In this document: piece after piece, positions 27,023-36,235 of the stretch | Position numbering within the stretch: position 1 is the stretch's first letter | How the letters are laid out: the number at the start of each line of letters is the position of its first letter | NCBI GenBank assembly: GCA_964291275.2 | Contig: OZ219799.1 | Location: forward strand, 1,798,001-1,862,000 | Source: Bin80 sp964291275 | GTDB taxonomy: Bacteria; Bacteroidota; Rhodothermia; Rhodothermales; Bin80 | Direction: 5' to 3' | DNA: 64,000 nt | Position numbers and translations under genes: made by a program | The notes under the pieces: generated by a model | Told to the model about the DNA's origin: nothing | Database searches by the model: none | What the model saw: the letters and a program-made list of their open reading frames with translations, nothing else

Positions 27023-29827
27023 ATGCGTTTTCCAGTAATCGCTTCCTGCCTCATCCTGCTGGCGGCAGCTCCATCCGTCTCAGGCCAGTGGATTGTGTAC
27101 GAGCCCGTAGTACGTCCGCTTGGGAGCCGTTATCAAGTGCACAGAACACAGCATTTCGAGATTATTTTTGAAGAGGGGGCAGCGACTGAGGCTTGGGAAA
27201 CTGCCATGGTGCTGGAACGCATGCTACCAGACGCACAGGCACTTTCGGGGATGGCCCGAACAATGCGGATGCCTGTGATACTGAACAACTCCAATGATCG
27301 GTCTAATGGGTATGTACACACACACCCATTCCGTCAGGAAATCGAGGTCCCTCATATTAAAGGGGGACGTTTGGGGCCGAACTTTCCTTCCTGGGTAGAG
27401 GCAGTTGCATCACATGAGCTTGTGCACGCATCCCAGGGGCAGGCAGGCGGTCCCTGGGGCTTGGGTAAACTGGTTCATTGGTTTGCCCCTGATGCTGCGC
27501 GTACGTTCAATTTATCGCTTCCGCCAGGGGTGAATGAGGGTGCAGCTGTTTATTTCGAGAGCTTGGGGGCGCACCGTGCAGGACGTCTGAATGACGCCCG
27601 GTTCCAGATGCAGTACCGGGCTGCGATGGCTTCTGAGCGCCCCTGGAGTTTATCTCAACTCTTTGAGATTCCCCGCTACGCTTTCCACGGAAACCGTCAC
27701 TACATCGGTGGAGCCAATTTTTTCGCCTGGCAGGTTGGTCGTGATGGAGGTTCATTTTTCCAGAAGATGCGAACCCGGCGCTATCGCAATCCAATCCGAT
27801 CAACAGGATTGGGCTTGCGTCGTGCAACGGGTCAACCATTACGGGAGCTGTCTGCGGAATTTAAACAGGAAACGATCTCAACTGCCCGTGAGCCAACAAA
27901 ACCTGCAAGCATACTTGCAGGACAAAAGGGCGTACTACAACGCTGGCCCCAGTGGCTGAATGATTCGACGCTCGTGATATACAGGCGGGGGCTGAGCGAA
28001 ACACCCGGGTTATATAGCCTCGACGCCGAAACTGGCCAAACCCAGCTCATACATGCTGTGTTGCTGCCGGAGGATGCATCGTTCAGCGTAAAGGACAGTG
28101 TGTTGCTGTATGCTCGGTACATCCCGGACAGATTCTCAACACTACGTTCAGTTGCGGATGTATTTGCATATGATTTGCGTCGGGGCAGGGAGGTTCGTGT
28201 CACTCACGGGGCACGTATGCACATGCCTCTGCAAACCTCTGCCGGCATTTGGGCGCTTCAAAATGACGGCCAGCGCAATAAGTGGGTTCAGGTTGATTGG
28301 GACGGAAGTATTCGGACAATCCGGGACCGAAGTCAAGCCGATCTCATACAGATCGCACACACCAAGGATAAGACGGCAGTATTGGTTCGGCATGATGGAG
28401 TACAAATAGTTTATTTAGCTGCGTCGGACGGCACGCTTACACCTTTGATCTTTCTGGATGGAGGGGCCGTGCGAGAAATATCGTGGAGTTCAGATGGACG
28501 CTATCTCCTGTTCACTGCAGATTTGGACGGTGTGACGGATATCTACTGTCATGATCTGCAATTAGAACGAACCAGTCGGTTAACAGAAGTCTCGTATGGA
28601 GCAATGGATCCGCTGTTATCCACGGATGGTCGAACGCTGATTTATGTCGATTATCAGCACGAGCGCTACGATGTAGTAGCGACAGAGTTCTCCCCGGGTG
28701 ATGGGCCGAGTATATCGCTTACTCCAGTGAATCAGCGGCCCGGCATTGCTGACAGATTGCAGGTACCGGACGAATTCACCTATCAGCCATACAAACTGAG
28801 CGGTAGACTTTGGCCTCGAATGATTCTCCCAGTGGGCTCCTGGTCGTTCCAGGCACCCGAAAGCAAACTTGGGCTACGAGGCGGACTTGCCATATACGGG
28901 AGTGATCCTCTTCGCCGTGTTACCTACGCTGCCGAGGTCACATTGCAGTCACAAAAGGCATGGCAGCGTGCAGTGATAAGTTCAGCATTTGGTCCGGTTT
29001 TAGCAACGCTCGAGGCTTATAACAAGCCTGGGGCCGTTATTGCTAGGATCGTGGCGCAGGATCAAACAACTCAGGATAGAACATACGGAGAGCAAGCAAT
29101 GGGGACTAGTGTGACTATTGCGCTGCCTCTCAGGTTTGAGTCTAATGTTCGCCACAGTTATGCCAGAATTTTCGCAGGTATGCGTACCGAACGAACGAGA
29201 TGGTATAGTCTGGATGATGGTCCTGTTCCGTATCTCCTGGACACAGGCCGATCACTTGCCGAATGGAGCGCGCGGACAACAGCTGATGCAGGTATATGGT
29301 TTGTAGCTGGGGTACAGCAAAATACGCGCGATATATGGCCCAATAGGGGAGCGACGCTTGGAGTATATGGACGTGCAGATGTGGACAGAGACAATGCACC
29401 TCGGCGGGTTGGCGTGTACCTGGAGTTCAATCAGTATTGGTCTCCCTATCGGCGTTGGAATACCGGTATGATGTTTGGAGCAGCTGCACTTGCTCAGAAT
29501 GATGCAGGTGTATACAGTAATTCGTTGATTCTTCCGCGTGGGCGAGAGGCATTCCTTGGCCGTGGTATCCATGGGAAAATTGATCTAGAAGTTCTGCAAC
29601 CGATATGGTATTTGGAAAACGGACTCCTGAACATCCCCGTGTATGTCAAAGCGGTCTATCTATACGGGTTTGCAGAATACGTCCTCGTGAGTGAAGATTA
29701 CAGTGGCGGTTGGGCAGCGGGGCTGGGTCTAGGAGTCCAGTTTCGCTTCTTTCATTATCTGGACTTGGAAGTACGCGCAGCGATCAATCCTCTGGAGTTG
29801 AATCAGCGCTATTTCTCGCTCATGTAG
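27023..29827 (+). CDS. Secreted HELVH-motif / PD40 propeller / barrel-like protein
   Basis: 934 residues from ATG 27023, starting with a signal peptide (MRFPVIASCLILLAAAPSVS). Residues about 40-240 resemble a metallopeptidase-like domain with HELVH in VASHELVHASQ and a downstream NEGAAVYFES, the layout of gluzincin-type zinc peptidases. Residues about 300-600 contain PD40/WD40-like propeller blades, such as ISWSSDGRYLLFTADLDG followed by VTDIYCHD. The C-terminal 300 residues have alternating beta-strand character typical of outer-membrane barrels. The start lies three bases after tRNA-Ser, so no separate leader exists; the frame is open upstream through the tRNA, but the signal peptide fixes the start. 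Peptidase activity is inferred only. Confidence 0.8.
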   Translation: MRFPVIASCLILLAAAPSVSGQWIVYEPVVRPLGSRYQVHRTQHFEIIFEEGAATEAWETAMVLERMLPDAQALSGMARTMRMPVILNNSNDRSNGYVHTHPFRQEIEVPHIKGGRLGPNFPSWVEAVASHELVHASQGQAGGPWGLGKLVHWFAPDAARTFNLSLPPGVNEGAAVYFESLGAHRAGRLNDARFQMQYRAAMASERPWSLSQLFEIPRYAFHGNRHYIGGANFFAWQVGRDGGSFFQKMRTRRYRNPIRSTGLGLRRATGQPLRELSAEFKQETISTAREPTKPASILAGQKGVLQRWPQWLNDSTLVIYRRGLSETPGLYSLDAETGQTQLIHAVLLPEDASFSVKDSVLLYARYIPDRFSTLRSVADVFAYDLRRGREVRVTHGARMHMPLQTSAGIWALQNDGQRNKWVQVDWDGSIRTIRDRSQADLIQIAHTKDKTAVLVRHDGVQIVYLAASDGTLTPLIFLDGGAVREISWSSDGRYLLFTADLDGVTDIYCHDLQLERTSRLTEVSYGAMDPLLSTDGRTLIYVDYQHERYDVVATEFSPGDGPSISLTPVNQRPGIADRLQVPDEFTYQPYKLSGRLWPRMILPVGSWSFQAPESKLGLRGGLAIYGSDPLRRVTYAAEVTLQSQKAWQRAVISSAFGPVLATLEAYNKPGAVIARIVAQDQTTQDRTYGEQAMGTSVTIALPLRFESNVRHSYARIFAGMRTERTRWYSLDDGPVPYLLDTGRSLAEWSARTTADAGIWFVAGVQQNTRDIWPNRGATLGVYGRADVDRDNAPRRVGVYLEFNQYWSPYRRWNTGMMFGAAALAQNDAGVYSNSLILPRGREAFLGRGIHGKIDLEVLQPIWYLENGLLNIPVYVKAVYLYGFAEYVLVSEDYSGGWAAGLGLGVQFRFFHYLDLEVRAAINPLELNQRYFSLM

Positions 29828-30058
29828 TGGTCGTCCGCTCAATATGCATGAGAGGTGAACAAATTAAACCAATTCGTGTACCGCCCGGATCACGTATTGC
29901 GCCCAACATCTATCGGCTGAGCATGACTTCACCGCCGAGGGACAGTGGTTGCCTTTGTGTGTAGCTTTTCTGTGTTTGTCACCAGACAACTTAGTTATAA
30001 ACTCACGCCTACAGGGTATTTCTTTTGGCCGCCTATGTGTTGTTTTAACAAACAGATT

Positions 30059-30940
30059 ATGCGACGTCTAGTGATTATTTGTATTCTGGCTGGTGCTGTA
30101 TCGGTTTCGATGGCACGTGAGTTCAGGTGTACTGCACAGGTCAATTATCTGAAGTTGGAAGGTTCAGGATTTGGATTCCTTGATGACCTAGAGCAGCAGA
30201 TCGAGGAGTATATGAACAACAATAACTGGACGGAAGATCCGTTCGAAGTGCATGAGCTGATTGAATGCTCTATGCAGATCGTGTTTCAGGAGAATTTTAC
30301 ACTTACATCGTTCCGAGCGCAACTTGTTTTGACCAGTACGCGTCCGATTTATGGAACGATGGCAAAGACACCCCTTTTGCAAATTAGCGATGAAACGTGG
30401 GATTTCAGTTATGCCCAGGGTACCCCCTTGGTATTTGAGGTGGAACGGTTTGACCAATTGACCTCAGTCCTAGATTATTATGCCTACTTGATGTTGGGCT
30501 ATGACTATGATAGTTTCAGTGAATTCGGAGGAGAAGAGCATTTTCAGCAAGCGAAGCGGATTCAGCAGTTAGCTTCAAGCAGCAATGCCGCTGGATGGAG
30601 TACAGTGGATATTGATGGACGCGCACGTATTGTCGATCAGATGACAAATCCACGGATGCGTCCACTCCGCCAAGTGTACTATCAGTACCATATTGAAGCG
30701 CTGGATTTGTTCATCCTGGACCAGGAGTCTGCACGAACAAAGGTCTTAGAAGTGCTGCAGACCATGTCTGATTTATATGAAGATCAGGCCAGGCAGTACG
30801 TTCTTGACATCTTTTTTTCTACGAAACACAAAGAGCTGGTCGGTATTTTCGAAGACTCAGATGAGCGGGGAGAGGCTTTTGATTTACTCTCTGATGCAGA
30901 TCCTGCCCGACTATCCAGCTACAACGCATTATTGGAATAA
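30059..30940 (+). CDS. DUF4835 family exported protein
   Basis: 294 residues from ATG 30059 with a signal peptide (MRRLVIICILAGAVSVSMA). The body matches DUF4835, a family widespread in Bacteroidetes: FRCTAQVNYLKLEGSG, then NNNNWTEDPFEVHELIECSM, SFRAQLVLTSTRPIYG, VLDYYAYLMLGYDYDSFSEF and YYQYHIEALDLF. The function of the family is not established; association with envelope or gliding/secretion machinery has been suggested by distribution only. An upstream in-frame start at 29945 would place 38 extra residues before the signal peptide and is unlikely. It is followed 11 bases later by the DUF411 gene. Confidence 0.9.
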   Translation: MRRLVIICILAGAVSVSMAREFRCTAQVNYLKLEGSGFGFLDDLEQQIEEYMNNNNWTEDPFEVHELIECSMQIVFQENFTLTSFRAQLVLTSTRPIYGTMAKTPLLQISDETWDFSYAQGTPLVFEVERFDQLTSVLDYYAYLMLGYDYDSFSEFGGEEHFQQAKRIQQLASSSNAAGWSTVDIDGRARIVDQMTNPRMRPLRQVYYQYHIEALDLFILDQESARTKVLEVLQTMSDLYEDQARQYVLDIFFSTKHKELVGIFEDSDERGEAFDLLSDADPARLSSYNALLE

Positions 30941-30951
30941 GACTTAAAAGC

Positions 30952-31416
30952 ATGAAACGGTCAATATCACTGACACTGCTTGTGTTGGGGTTCGGTGCAG
31001 TCGTCGCAGCCGGGGTTCTCCTGCGACCCATCGATAACGATAAACCATCCATGGTTGTATACAAATCCCCGACTTGTGGGTGCTGTGTCAAGTGGGTGGA
31101 GCATATGGAAAATGCCGGTTTCGAGGTAGAGACACGAGATATGAGAGACATGGGGGCGATCAAGACACAGTTGGGTGTGCCACGTTCAGTGGGTTCGTGC
31201 CACACGGCGGTAATAGATGGTTATGTAGTTGAAGGCCATGTACCGTCTGAACATGTGGAACGTCTACTTGAAGAGCGTCCAGATACACGCGGCATAGCGG
31301 TACCGGGGATGCCCATAGGATCACCGGGTATGGAGGGGCCTAATGCCCAACCCTATGATGTTGTAACCTTCGACGAAAATGGAACTACGGGCGTTTTTGC
31401 TCGTGTGGAGTTGTAG
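30952..31416 (+). CDS. DUF411 metal-binding protein
   Basis: 154 residues with an N-terminal membrane anchor or signal segment (LTLLVLGFGAVVAAGVLL). The DUF411 core shows the cysteine motif SPTCGCCVKWVEHM, then GVPRSVGSCHTAVIDGYVVE and GHVPSEHV. DUF411 proteins have a thioredoxin-like/heavy-metal-associated character and often occur with copper or mercury resistance genes, but no such genes are adjacent here. It lies between DUF4835 (11 bases before) and def (5 bases after), and is probably in one transcription unit with them. Confidence 0.88.
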   Translation: MKRSISLTLLVLGFGAVVAAGVLLRPIDNDKPSMVVYKSPTCGCCVKWVEHMENAGFEVETRDMRDMGAIKTQLGVPRSVGSCHTAVIDGYVVEGHVPSEHVERLLEERPDTRGIAVPGMPIGSPGMEGPNAQPYDVVTFDENGTTGVFARVEL

Positions 31417-31421
31417 AGTTC

Positions 31422-31994
31422 ATGGCGATCCTCCCGATTCGTCTGTTTGGTGATCCTGTTCTTCGTCAACAAACCGAGCCAGTCGAGTCCGTTGGCAATG
31501 AGCTTTGCAAGCTTATTGTTGACATGGTAGAGACTATGCACAATGCAGAGGGCATTGGTCTAGCTGCCCCCCAGGTAGGACGTCGGGAGCAGCTCTTTGT
31601 TGTAGATGTTTCTCCACTACTGGATGAAATACCAGAAGATTTAAGAGGCGATCTTCCCGAACAGCCCATGGTGTTGATCAACCCTGAAATAATGTGGGAG
31701 TCAGAAGAAGAGGAAGAGTTCGAGGAAGGGTGTCTGTCGATACCGGACATTCGGGAACCCGTGGTCCGACCGGAATCTGTGCGGCTGACTTACCAAGACG
31801 AAACCATGAAAGAGCACACACTTACAGTTGATGGTATCCTTGCGCGCGTGATACAGCATGAGTATGATCATTTGGAGGGCGTGTTGTTCACGGACCATAT
31901 CAGTTCCTTTCGTCGCAGTATACTCAAGCGAAAATTAACGGGAATTTCACAGGGTAAAGTTGAAGCTACCTATCCAGTACAACCGTGCAACTGA
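31422..31994 (+). CDS. def: Peptide deformylase
   Basis: 190 residues with the three deformylase motifs: GIGLAAPQVG (motif 1), EEGCLSIPDI (motif 2, metal-binding Cys) and QHEYDHLEG (motif 3, metal-binding His pair and catalytic Glu). The enzyme removes the formyl group from nascent N-terminal formyl-Met in the cytosol. There is an acidic insert before motif 2 (MWESEEEEEFEEGCL). Length is standard. The start at 31422 follows the DUF411 stop by five bases, indicating co-transcription. Confidence 0.97.
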   Translation: MAILPIRLFGDPVLRQQTEPVESVGNELCKLIVDMVETMHNAEGIGLAAPQVGRREQLFVVDVSPLLDEIPEDLRGDLPEQPMVLINPEIMWESEEEEEFEEGCLSIPDIREPVVRPESVRLTYQDETMKEHTLTVDGILARVIQHEYDHLEGVLFTDHISSFRRSILKRKLTGISQGKVEATYPVQPCN

Positions 31995-32039
31995 CATTAA
32001 ACTGTCCAACCCCTTGACTCTACTAGCATCTGGTTACTA

Positions 32040-32056
32040 AGGTGTATAATTCCCAA
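32040..32056 (+). promoter_or_regulatory. Candidate -10 region upstream of the M23 peptidase gene
   Basis: AGGTGTATAATTCCCAAA contains TATAAT at 32045-32050, about 60 bases before ATG 32112. No -35 box at 17 bases is evident; TTGACT at 32014 is too far. It nearly repeats a sequence at the inner repeats of the cargo transposon and beside the tnpB remnant. Confidence 0.4.
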
Positions 32057-32111
32057 AAGAACCCTCATTTTCATATTTTGCGTGGATATGTGTGAGAAAC
32101 TTTCCTGTAAA

Positions 32112-33233
32112 ATGTTTTCGAAGAAAAGGTTTTTGATAGGTCTGGCGGGCTTGGTGGTAGGTGTCTGGGGTGGGTTTTCCTCGCAGGCTCTGGGACAGGG
32201 TGAACATGAAATCTCGTTGGTGCTACCCTCCGACAATGATGCCATCTTCGAGGAGGGTGGTGGGCCACAGTTTTACATGCATACGTACCGTCAGGAACGG
32301 CCTGGTGAACAGCCTGCTTGGACGGCAGGTATGTATGGGTTTGTGCGTAACGTGCGTCGCACGAGTGTGGGAATGACCTACAGCCGCTTTCACGAGGGGA
32401 TTGATATTCGTCCAATGCGTCGCACGAGAACAGGAAATCCGATAGATGAGATTAGAACCGTAGCAGATGGTGTAGTTGTCTACGTTAACCAGAGTTCAGG
32501 CCATTCCAACTATGGGAAATACATCGTGATTGAGCACCAGTGGGGGGAATCACCATACTACAGTCTTTATGCTCATCTCAGCAGAGTTAGTGTGGCAGTC
32601 GGAGACTGGGTTGATCAGGGGAATGCAATTGGTGTGATGGGATACACGGGGCGGGGTGTAAATCGTTCACGGGCTCACTTGCATCTAGAAGTCAATCTGA
32701 TGCTCAATGAGTCCTTTGATGACTGGTATGATGATTACCTGAAGGATGCTGCCCCTAACTATCATGGACTGTTTAACGGCATCAATCTGACGGGATTAGA
32801 TATTGCGCAGCTCTACCTAAAGCTGCAGGAAACTCCCGACTTGACCATGCCGGAGTTTTTGCAGGAAACAGAAACCCCCTTCTTTGAAGTCATGATTCCT
32901 GCAGAGTCGGCCATGCCCAATATGCTTTGGCGTTATCCCTGGCTCTGCCCCGACCTCGAAGATTGGCGACCTGATTACGGGGCTCCACTCGAAATGGGAA
33001 ACTCATGGAAAATTACTTTTGCCGCGTCTGGATTGCCGCTTAAATTTGAACCACTAGACGAGGTGCTGGATGAACCGAAACTGAATGTACTGCAGCGTTC
33101 GAGTATACCTTATCAATACCTGACAAACGGCTTGGTACGCGGCAAGGGTGACAATTTCAGTTTGACTACTAGTGGTCTACGTCGTATTGATTTGATCTCG
33201 CGTCCCACTCCGAATTACCGAGAGATGGAATAA
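32112..33233 (+). CDS. M23/LytM-type secreted peptidase
   Basis: About 373 residues with an N-terminal signal peptide (FLIGLAGLVVGVWGGFSSQA). The LytM zinc site is recognisable: FHEGIDIRPM (His and Asp ligands), a YSLYAHLSRVSV segment, and RAHLHLEVNL (H-x-H). These enzymes cut peptidoglycan cross-bridges in the envelope, and some are inactive regulators; here the ligands seem complete. The C-terminal 150 residues are family-specific with no recognised domain. GTG 32082 and ATG 32088 are possible earlier starts, but ATG 32112 puts the signal peptide at the N-terminus. About 280 bases without a gene follow. Confidence 0.88.
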   Translation: MFSKKRFLIGLAGLVVGVWGGFSSQALGQGEHEISLVLPSDNDAIFEEGGGPQFYMHTYRQERPGEQPAWTAGMYGFVRNVRRTSVGMTYSRFHEGIDIRPMRRTRTGNPIDEIRTVADGVVVYVNQSSGHSNYGKYIVIEHQWGESPYYSLYAHLSRVSVAVGDWVDQGNAIGVMGYTGRGVNRSRAHLHLEVNLMLNESFDDWYDDYLKDAAPNYHGLFNGINLTGLDIAQLYLKLQETPDLTMPEFLQETETPFFEVMIPAESAMPNMLWRYPWLCPDLEDWRPDYGAPLEMGNSWKITFAASGLPLKFEPLDEVLDEPKLNVLQRSSIPYQYLTNGLVRGKGDNFSLTTSGLRRIDLISRPTPNYREME

Positions 33234-33514
33234 AAACCGGGCAGTACCGGATAAACGTCAGGTATTGGCGGGCATGTGCGGGCGAGCGTTAGATTACAGT
33301 TATCTATACCGCATCGCCAGAAAATGTCTGAGATTTCTGGTTACGGTAGAAGGAGTATCTTACAATTATGTCCGGAGAAGTAGAACACATGGCATTGACC
33401 TGCGCGGATGGTGAGGCACGAAATCATTTTAGTAATTACTAACTGTTCCTCGGCGGGGACCCTCCAAGACAATAATAGCCGGACGCCTGTTTATTGTCTC
33501 TGCACAACTGAATA

Positions 33515-35236
33515 ATGCTGCAATTTCGGTGGATTGTCTTGTACCACGTGGCTTGGTGCTTTGTCCTGGGCGTTGGTCTGAACAGTTCCAAATTACAAGC
33601 TCAATCAGCAATAGTAACAGGTTCTGTTCTGGATTCGAAAAACCTGAATCCAGTTCCGGGTGCGCTCGTAATACTGACAGGAACACTGCACGGGACGATA
33701 ACAGGGCCGGATGGCCACTTCGAGTTTGGAGCTGTAAACTTGGGCGAATATACACTGATGGTATCAGCCGAAGGATATACGGATTTACAGCAATCAGTCA
33801 AGGTTGAAGATGATGTACAACTGGAGATATTTCTTATGTCCGCAGTTCGTGTTCTACCCGATAAGCACACATTCGTGAGCCTGGATGATGGGCTCCCAAC
33901 TCGAATGCAGATGGGTGTTCTACCTCGTAAATTCGACGTGTTGCTCCCAGAATTCACGGTTCGCAAACTGCCCATCGCAGCAAGGTCTATGTATGTGGAC
34001 GGAGTTAGACTGCTTGATTCTGGCATGCCGCTCCTTATGACTGCGGATGTAGAGCAGACAGAGGTCATCCCTGGTCCCTATGATTTAAGTCTTGGGTCCG
34101 ATGCATTGGCCCATTTCAGAACAAGTGATAAACCGGCAACGGGTGCGAATGTGATTTATGACTCAAGGGCGCGGTGGATACATTCGGGAGCAACGATGGG
34201 TCACAATTGGTCATGCGGTTACGGAGCAATCAGTTGGATATATGAAGGTGCGTCCGACTATACAGACGGGGTCGGCGTATTGCAGCATGCCAGTGCCCGC
34301 GATGGAGGTATTTCGGCAAGAATAATGAGCAGTATTGCTCCCGGCCATGTGCTCAATGGCGGAGTCGGTTGGGGGCGGTATGTTGGTCTTATCGAAGACG
34401 AGTTTAACAAACGTGAGGTGATGTTACGGTACAGATTCACCCGTGACACCACAATCCTGCGGGCAGTTACTGTTACGGGGGCTCTTCAAGAACTGGAAGG
34501 TTCATCTAACGATGCACAGCAGAGTATATCGGCATCTACACGCCTAAGTCCTCTGCCGAACCTGCGCCTGTACATCGGTGCGGACTATTATCGGTTAAAT
34601 TCGGTCGTTGAGAGCGGTTTATTTATCAGAGCATTGCACGGGATGGCACATCTTTTAATCGATGGACAATTCAGGTTCGACTATTACAATGGTGATTGGG
34701 GAGCTAATGCTTCTGCCACCTGGGAGGTTAGCAGTAACTGGCAGGTATTTACGGGCTTCGGACGTGCAGTTTGGCAATGGGCAGGTAGGACGGTAATGCA
34801 GGCGGATGGGGGTGTACGGTGGAAAGGTTTTGAGAAATCATTGCAGTTCGTGACCTTTACACGAAAAATTATTGATCAGTGCTCACATGGTGCGACTGCG
34901 GTCGTCCGCGGTTCATGGAGAAGGGCTGCTTTGTCCGCAACGGCAATGGTACTCAATGATGATAGAGGCTGGTCGGGCTGGGGCCGCGGTCGTGCGTCAG
35001 TGGCGGGCCCATTCGATCTGTTCGACCTTGGTGCAGAAGCCTATGGCTCTCCCGTGCGTTTTGGTGATCACGGGTGGATGAGTGCAGATTTGTGGATGGA
35101 AAGTATGACAGTTAGAGGTGTATTTCTACGGGTTGGAATATATAATCTGTTGGATGGAGTTTATATGTATCCGCTCAGCGATTTCGCTGAGCCCGGGCGG
35201 TCATTTAAGATCGGTTTGTTTTATCACAGCGGATAG
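33515..35236 (+). CDS. Outer-membrane protein with CarboxypepD_reg domain and plug/barrel-like region
   Basis: 573 residues. After a signal peptide, residues about 33-110 form a carboxypeptidase-regulatory-like beta-sandwich (VTGSVLDSKNLNPVPGALVI then GPDGHFEFGAVNLGEYTLMV). A short plug-like segment follows (MYVDGVRLLDSGMPLLMTAD), and the rest has beta-barrel character with aromatic strand ends. This is the order found in SusC/TonB-dependent receptors of Bacteroidetes, but at 573 residues it is much shorter than the usual 800-1100, and I see no TonB box. It may be a minimal receptor-like channel. It is transcribed alone and faces the epimerase. Confidence 0.7.
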   Translation: MLQFRWIVLYHVAWCFVLGVGLNSSKLQAQSAIVTGSVLDSKNLNPVPGALVILTGTLHGTITGPDGHFEFGAVNLGEYTLMVSAEGYTDLQQSVKVEDDVQLEIFLMSAVRVLPDKHTFVSLDDGLPTRMQMGVLPRKFDVLLPEFTVRKLPIAARSMYVDGVRLLDSGMPLLMTADVEQTEVIPGPYDLSLGSDALAHFRTSDKPATGANVIYDSRARWIHSGATMGHNWSCGYGAISWIYEGASDYTDGVGVLQHASARDGGISARIMSSIAPGHVLNGGVGWGRYVGLIEDEFNKREVMLRYRFTRDTTILRAVTVTGALQELEGSSNDAQQSISASTRLSPLPNLRLYIGADYYRLNSVVESGLFIRALHGMAHLLIDGQFRFDYYNGDWGANASATWEVSSNWQVFTGFGRAVWQWAGRTVMQADGGVRWKGFEKSLQFVTFTRKIIDQCSHGATAVVRGSWRRAALSATAMVLNDDRGWSGWGRGRASVAGPFDLFDLGAEAYGSPVRFGDHGWMSADLWMESMTVRGVFLRVGIYNLLDGVYMYPLSDFAEPGRSFKIGLFYHSG

Positions 35237-35254
35237 GATTAAGACCGTTTTTCA

Positions 35255-36235
35255 TTATTCGTTCACAACCAGGGAGTCCGCCACACGCTGAGCTGTTTCC
35301 GGGAAGGGGCGGAACGAGCAGCCGAGTTCGTCAATCGCTCGTCTGTTTGAGTATCGGTGATTGTTATAGATATGCTTTACAATAGATCGACCTATGGGTA
35401 GTCTGCGACCGGTTGTGTAGCCCCATGCATCTGCTAATATGCCACCCGCAAGTGCCAGTTGATACGGTAGCTGAAAGCTGGGGGGCTTAGCTCCTTGCAC
35501 TTTGGCCAAGGTAGAAAAGATGGCATTCCAGCTAAGGTTTTCACTACCCAGTATATAGCGGGCGCCTGTACGTCCGCGCTCTAATGCCAGCAGATGCCCT
35601 GTTACAACATCGTCCACATCCACGATATTCGTCCCACCGTCGGGGTAAAACCACACCTTGCCAGTACGAATTATACGGGCATAATCATGTGTGATATTCG
35701 GAGCTTCTCCCTTGCTACGGTCTGGGCCGAATATCAAACTTGGATTGACCATAACGGCGTCGAGACCTTCAGCAATGCCACGTTGTACCTCAAACTCTGC
35801 CAGGTATTTGCTTCGTGCATAGGGCAATGTTCGGGATCCATCCTGCCATTCAGAGTTTTCGTCGGCGATCGTATGGTCACTATTTCCGACTGCTGCAACG
35901 CTGGATGTGTGTACCAGTCGTTCAACGCCGCTTTTTAGCGCCGCATTGACGACGGCGGCTGTGCCTTGCACGTTCACACGGTACAGCGATCTGGATTCAA
36001 ACCGGACGTTTCCCGCCACGTGAAAAACAACTTGAACATCCTTCATTGCCACACGCAATGCATCCATGTCCGTGATGTCGCCTACACTATGATCCACTTC
36101 GTCTTTTGTCTTGCCAAGTGTGTCGAATCTGGAGGTTGCTCGTCTAAAGATTCTGACCCGGTGTCCAGTCTCCAAGAGCGTACGCACAAGCTGGCTACCC
36201 AGAAAACCAGTTGCGCCCGTTACAAGTGCAGTCAT
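35255..36235 (-). CDS. NAD-dependent epimerase/dehydratase (dihydroflavonol reductase-like)
   Basis: 326-residue extended short-chain dehydrogenase. The Rossmann motif is VTGATGFLGSQLV at the very N-terminus, with VFHVAGNV, TSSVAAVG and the catalytic Y-x-x-x-K in YARSKYLAE. NPSLIFGPDRSKGE is the typical substrate-side strand. It resembles the dihydroflavonol-4-reductase/HpnA-like subgroup, which acts on sugar or steroid/isoprenoid alcohols; the exact substrate is not evident. The start overlaps the stop of the upstream biotin-carrier gene (ATGA), so the two are translationally coupled. Confidence 0.88.
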   Translation of the reverse strand: MTALVTGATGFLGSQLVRTLLETGHRVRIFRRATSRFDTLGKTKDEVDHSVGDITDMDALRVAMKDVQVVFHVAGNVRFESRSLYRVNVQGTAAVVNAALKSGVERLVHTSSVAAVGNSDHTIADENSEWQDGSRTLPYARSKYLAEFEVQRGIAEGLDAVMVNPSLIFGPDRSKGEAPNITHDYARIIRTGKVWFYPDGGTNIVDVDDVVTGHLLALERGRTGARYILGSENLSWNAIFSTLAKVQGAKPPSFQLPYQLALAGGILADAWGYTTGRRLPIGRSIVKHIYNNHRYSNRRAIDELGCSFRPFPETAQRVADSLVVNE

